Shown here one piece after another: positions 5,170 to 5,779 of a DNA stretch of 5,779 bases (its first letter is position 1; the number at the start of each line of letters is the position of its first letter). The notes beneath the pieces are model-generated. The model saw nothing but the letters and a program-made list of their open reading frames with translations. It was not told where the DNA came from and did no database searches. A program made the translations under genes and the position numbers. Source of the stretch: CAZMCC01 sp964564695 (GTDB taxonomy: Bacteria; Planctomycetota; Phycisphaerae; Phycisphaerales; UBA1924); NCBI GenBank assembly GCA_964564695.1, contig CAZMCC010000146.1:1-5779 (forward strand), given 5' to 3'.

Positions 5170-5779
5170 ATGCGTCGCGCCGGGGCACGCTCGCGCACGC
5201 ATGCGTTGCGCTCGTGCTGCTGTCGATCGCGTCGATCGCGCGGGCGGATGATCCGTCCGTGGCGCCGGCGGCTTTCGTGGCGCCCGCGGCGCTCGCGAGC
5301 GAGCCGATGCACGCGTGGGTGATCGTGCCCAGGGCGGATCGCAAGGAATCCGTGCTGTTCCATGTGCCGCCGCGGACCGGGGCGGCCGGGGCGAAGCTCG
5401 GGGTGGCGTACATCGCGGTGCGGTTCACGGATGTGCCGAACCGGGTGGCGGCGTGGGGGACGCGGGCGTACCTGGTGACGGATCCCGAGGGTGTGGGGGC
5501 GTCGCGCCTGCGCCGGGTGTACACGATCAACGCGCGGTACGAGGGCGCGTGGGGGTGGTCGTATCAGCCGCGGGGAAGGCTGGGCGTGCTGCCGTCGCTG
5601 CCGTCGGAGGGCGAGCTGGTTGCGCTGGTGGCGGATCCGGCCGGGGTGAGTGCGCTGCTGTGGACTCCGGTGCACGGCGGCGAGCCGGCGGCGTGGCACG
5701 CGTGGCGGCTTGATGGCGTGGGCGCGGCGGAGTGGACGCCGATGGCGCTGCCGTGGGGTGAGGTGGGGGGTGGGGGGGC
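5166..5779 (+). CDS. Secreted protein of unknown function, N-terminal 204 residues, cut by window edge
   Basis: The ATG at 5166 overlaps the TGA of the lipoprotein gene (ATGA), so translation is probably coupled; a weak purine run, GACGAGAG, lies immediately before the start. The protein begins with a classic signal peptide: basic R5-R6, hydrophobic stretch about 12-24, and ARA|DD cleavage near residue 27. The visible mature part has an Ala/Pro-rich spacer (31-44). It then has strand-like segments such as MHAWVIVPRA (48-57), KLGVAYIAVRFTD (77-89) and GTRAYLVTDPEG (97-108), followed by many tryptophans (GAWGWSYQPRG, LLWTPVH, AWHAWRLDG, EWTPMALPW). A beta-rich periplasmic or surface domain is likely. 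There is no cysteine in the mature part and no motif I recognise. The reading frame stays open to the right edge, where the sequence becomes G-rich. Function unknown. Confidence 0.78.
   Translation, partial: MNASRRGTLAHACVALVLLSIASIARADDPSVAPAAFVAPAALASEPMHAWVIVPRADRKESVLFHVPPRTGAAGAKLGVAYIAVRFTDVPNRVAAWGTRAYLVTDPEGVGASRLRRVYTINARYEGAWGWSYQPRGRLGVLPSLPSEGELVALVADPAGVSALLWTPVHGGEPAAWHAWRLDGVGAAEWTPMALPWGEVGGGG

Noticed and set aside
3934..5202. Minus-strand open frame of 422 residues
   Set aside because: It is antisense to the YAIGR and lipoprotein genes and Arg/His/Pro-rich without recognisable domains, as expected for an antisense shadow in GC-rich DNA.
4620..5699. Minus-strand open frame of 359 residues
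   Set aside because: It is antisense to two coupled genes with lipobox and signal-peptide evidence; its composition is Arg/Pro/Ser-rich.

Overview
This is a very GC-rich bacterial window with no RNA genes, insertion sequences or CRISPR arrays that I can see. A Planctomycetota source, probably near the Phycisphaerae, is my best guess. It rests on recalled similarity of the secreted beta-helix protein and of the small YAIGR-type protein followed by a LolA-like lipoprotein. It is an inference, not a measurement. Both ends fall in G/C-rich low-complexity sequence inside genes, so the window may be a whole short contig.

Left part, minus strand (1-3460). Read in transcription order, these genes are a secreted right-handed parallel beta-helix protein (3460-2330), a 12-TM UMF1/Atg22-like MFS transporter (2261-870) and the N-terminal 280 residues of tryptophan synthase beta, trpB (841 to the left edge). 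A sigma70-like promoter with a 17-base spacer and a good ribosome binding site precede the beta-helix gene. The transporter and trpB are 28 bases apart and could share a transcript, but they have no obvious common pathway.

Right part, plus strand (3638-5779). A tightly coupled run begins with a 185-residue protein of unknown function. A lipoprotein with a possible LolA/LolB-like fold follows (GTGA overlap), then a signal-peptide protein cut by the window edge (ATGA overlap). The overlaps suggest one translationally coupled cell-envelope operon. A TATACT box ends nine bases before the first ATG, and no ribosome binding site lies at a usable distance, so the first mRNA may be leaderless.

The most interesting feature is a 71/80-base repeat present twice in the same orientation, at 2261-2331 and 3541-3620, on either side of the beta-helix gene. 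Each copy can fold into two consecutive hairpins. The second hairpin has identical arms in both copies and differs only by a 9-base loop insertion. The first has diverged, with two compensatory base-pair changes. Copy A fills the whole gap between the beta-helix stop and the transporter start and supplies the transporter's ribosome binding site. Copy B ends three bases before the TATACT box. It looks like a dispersed REP-like or structured regulatory element. I see no clear defence system or other new multi-gene machine.
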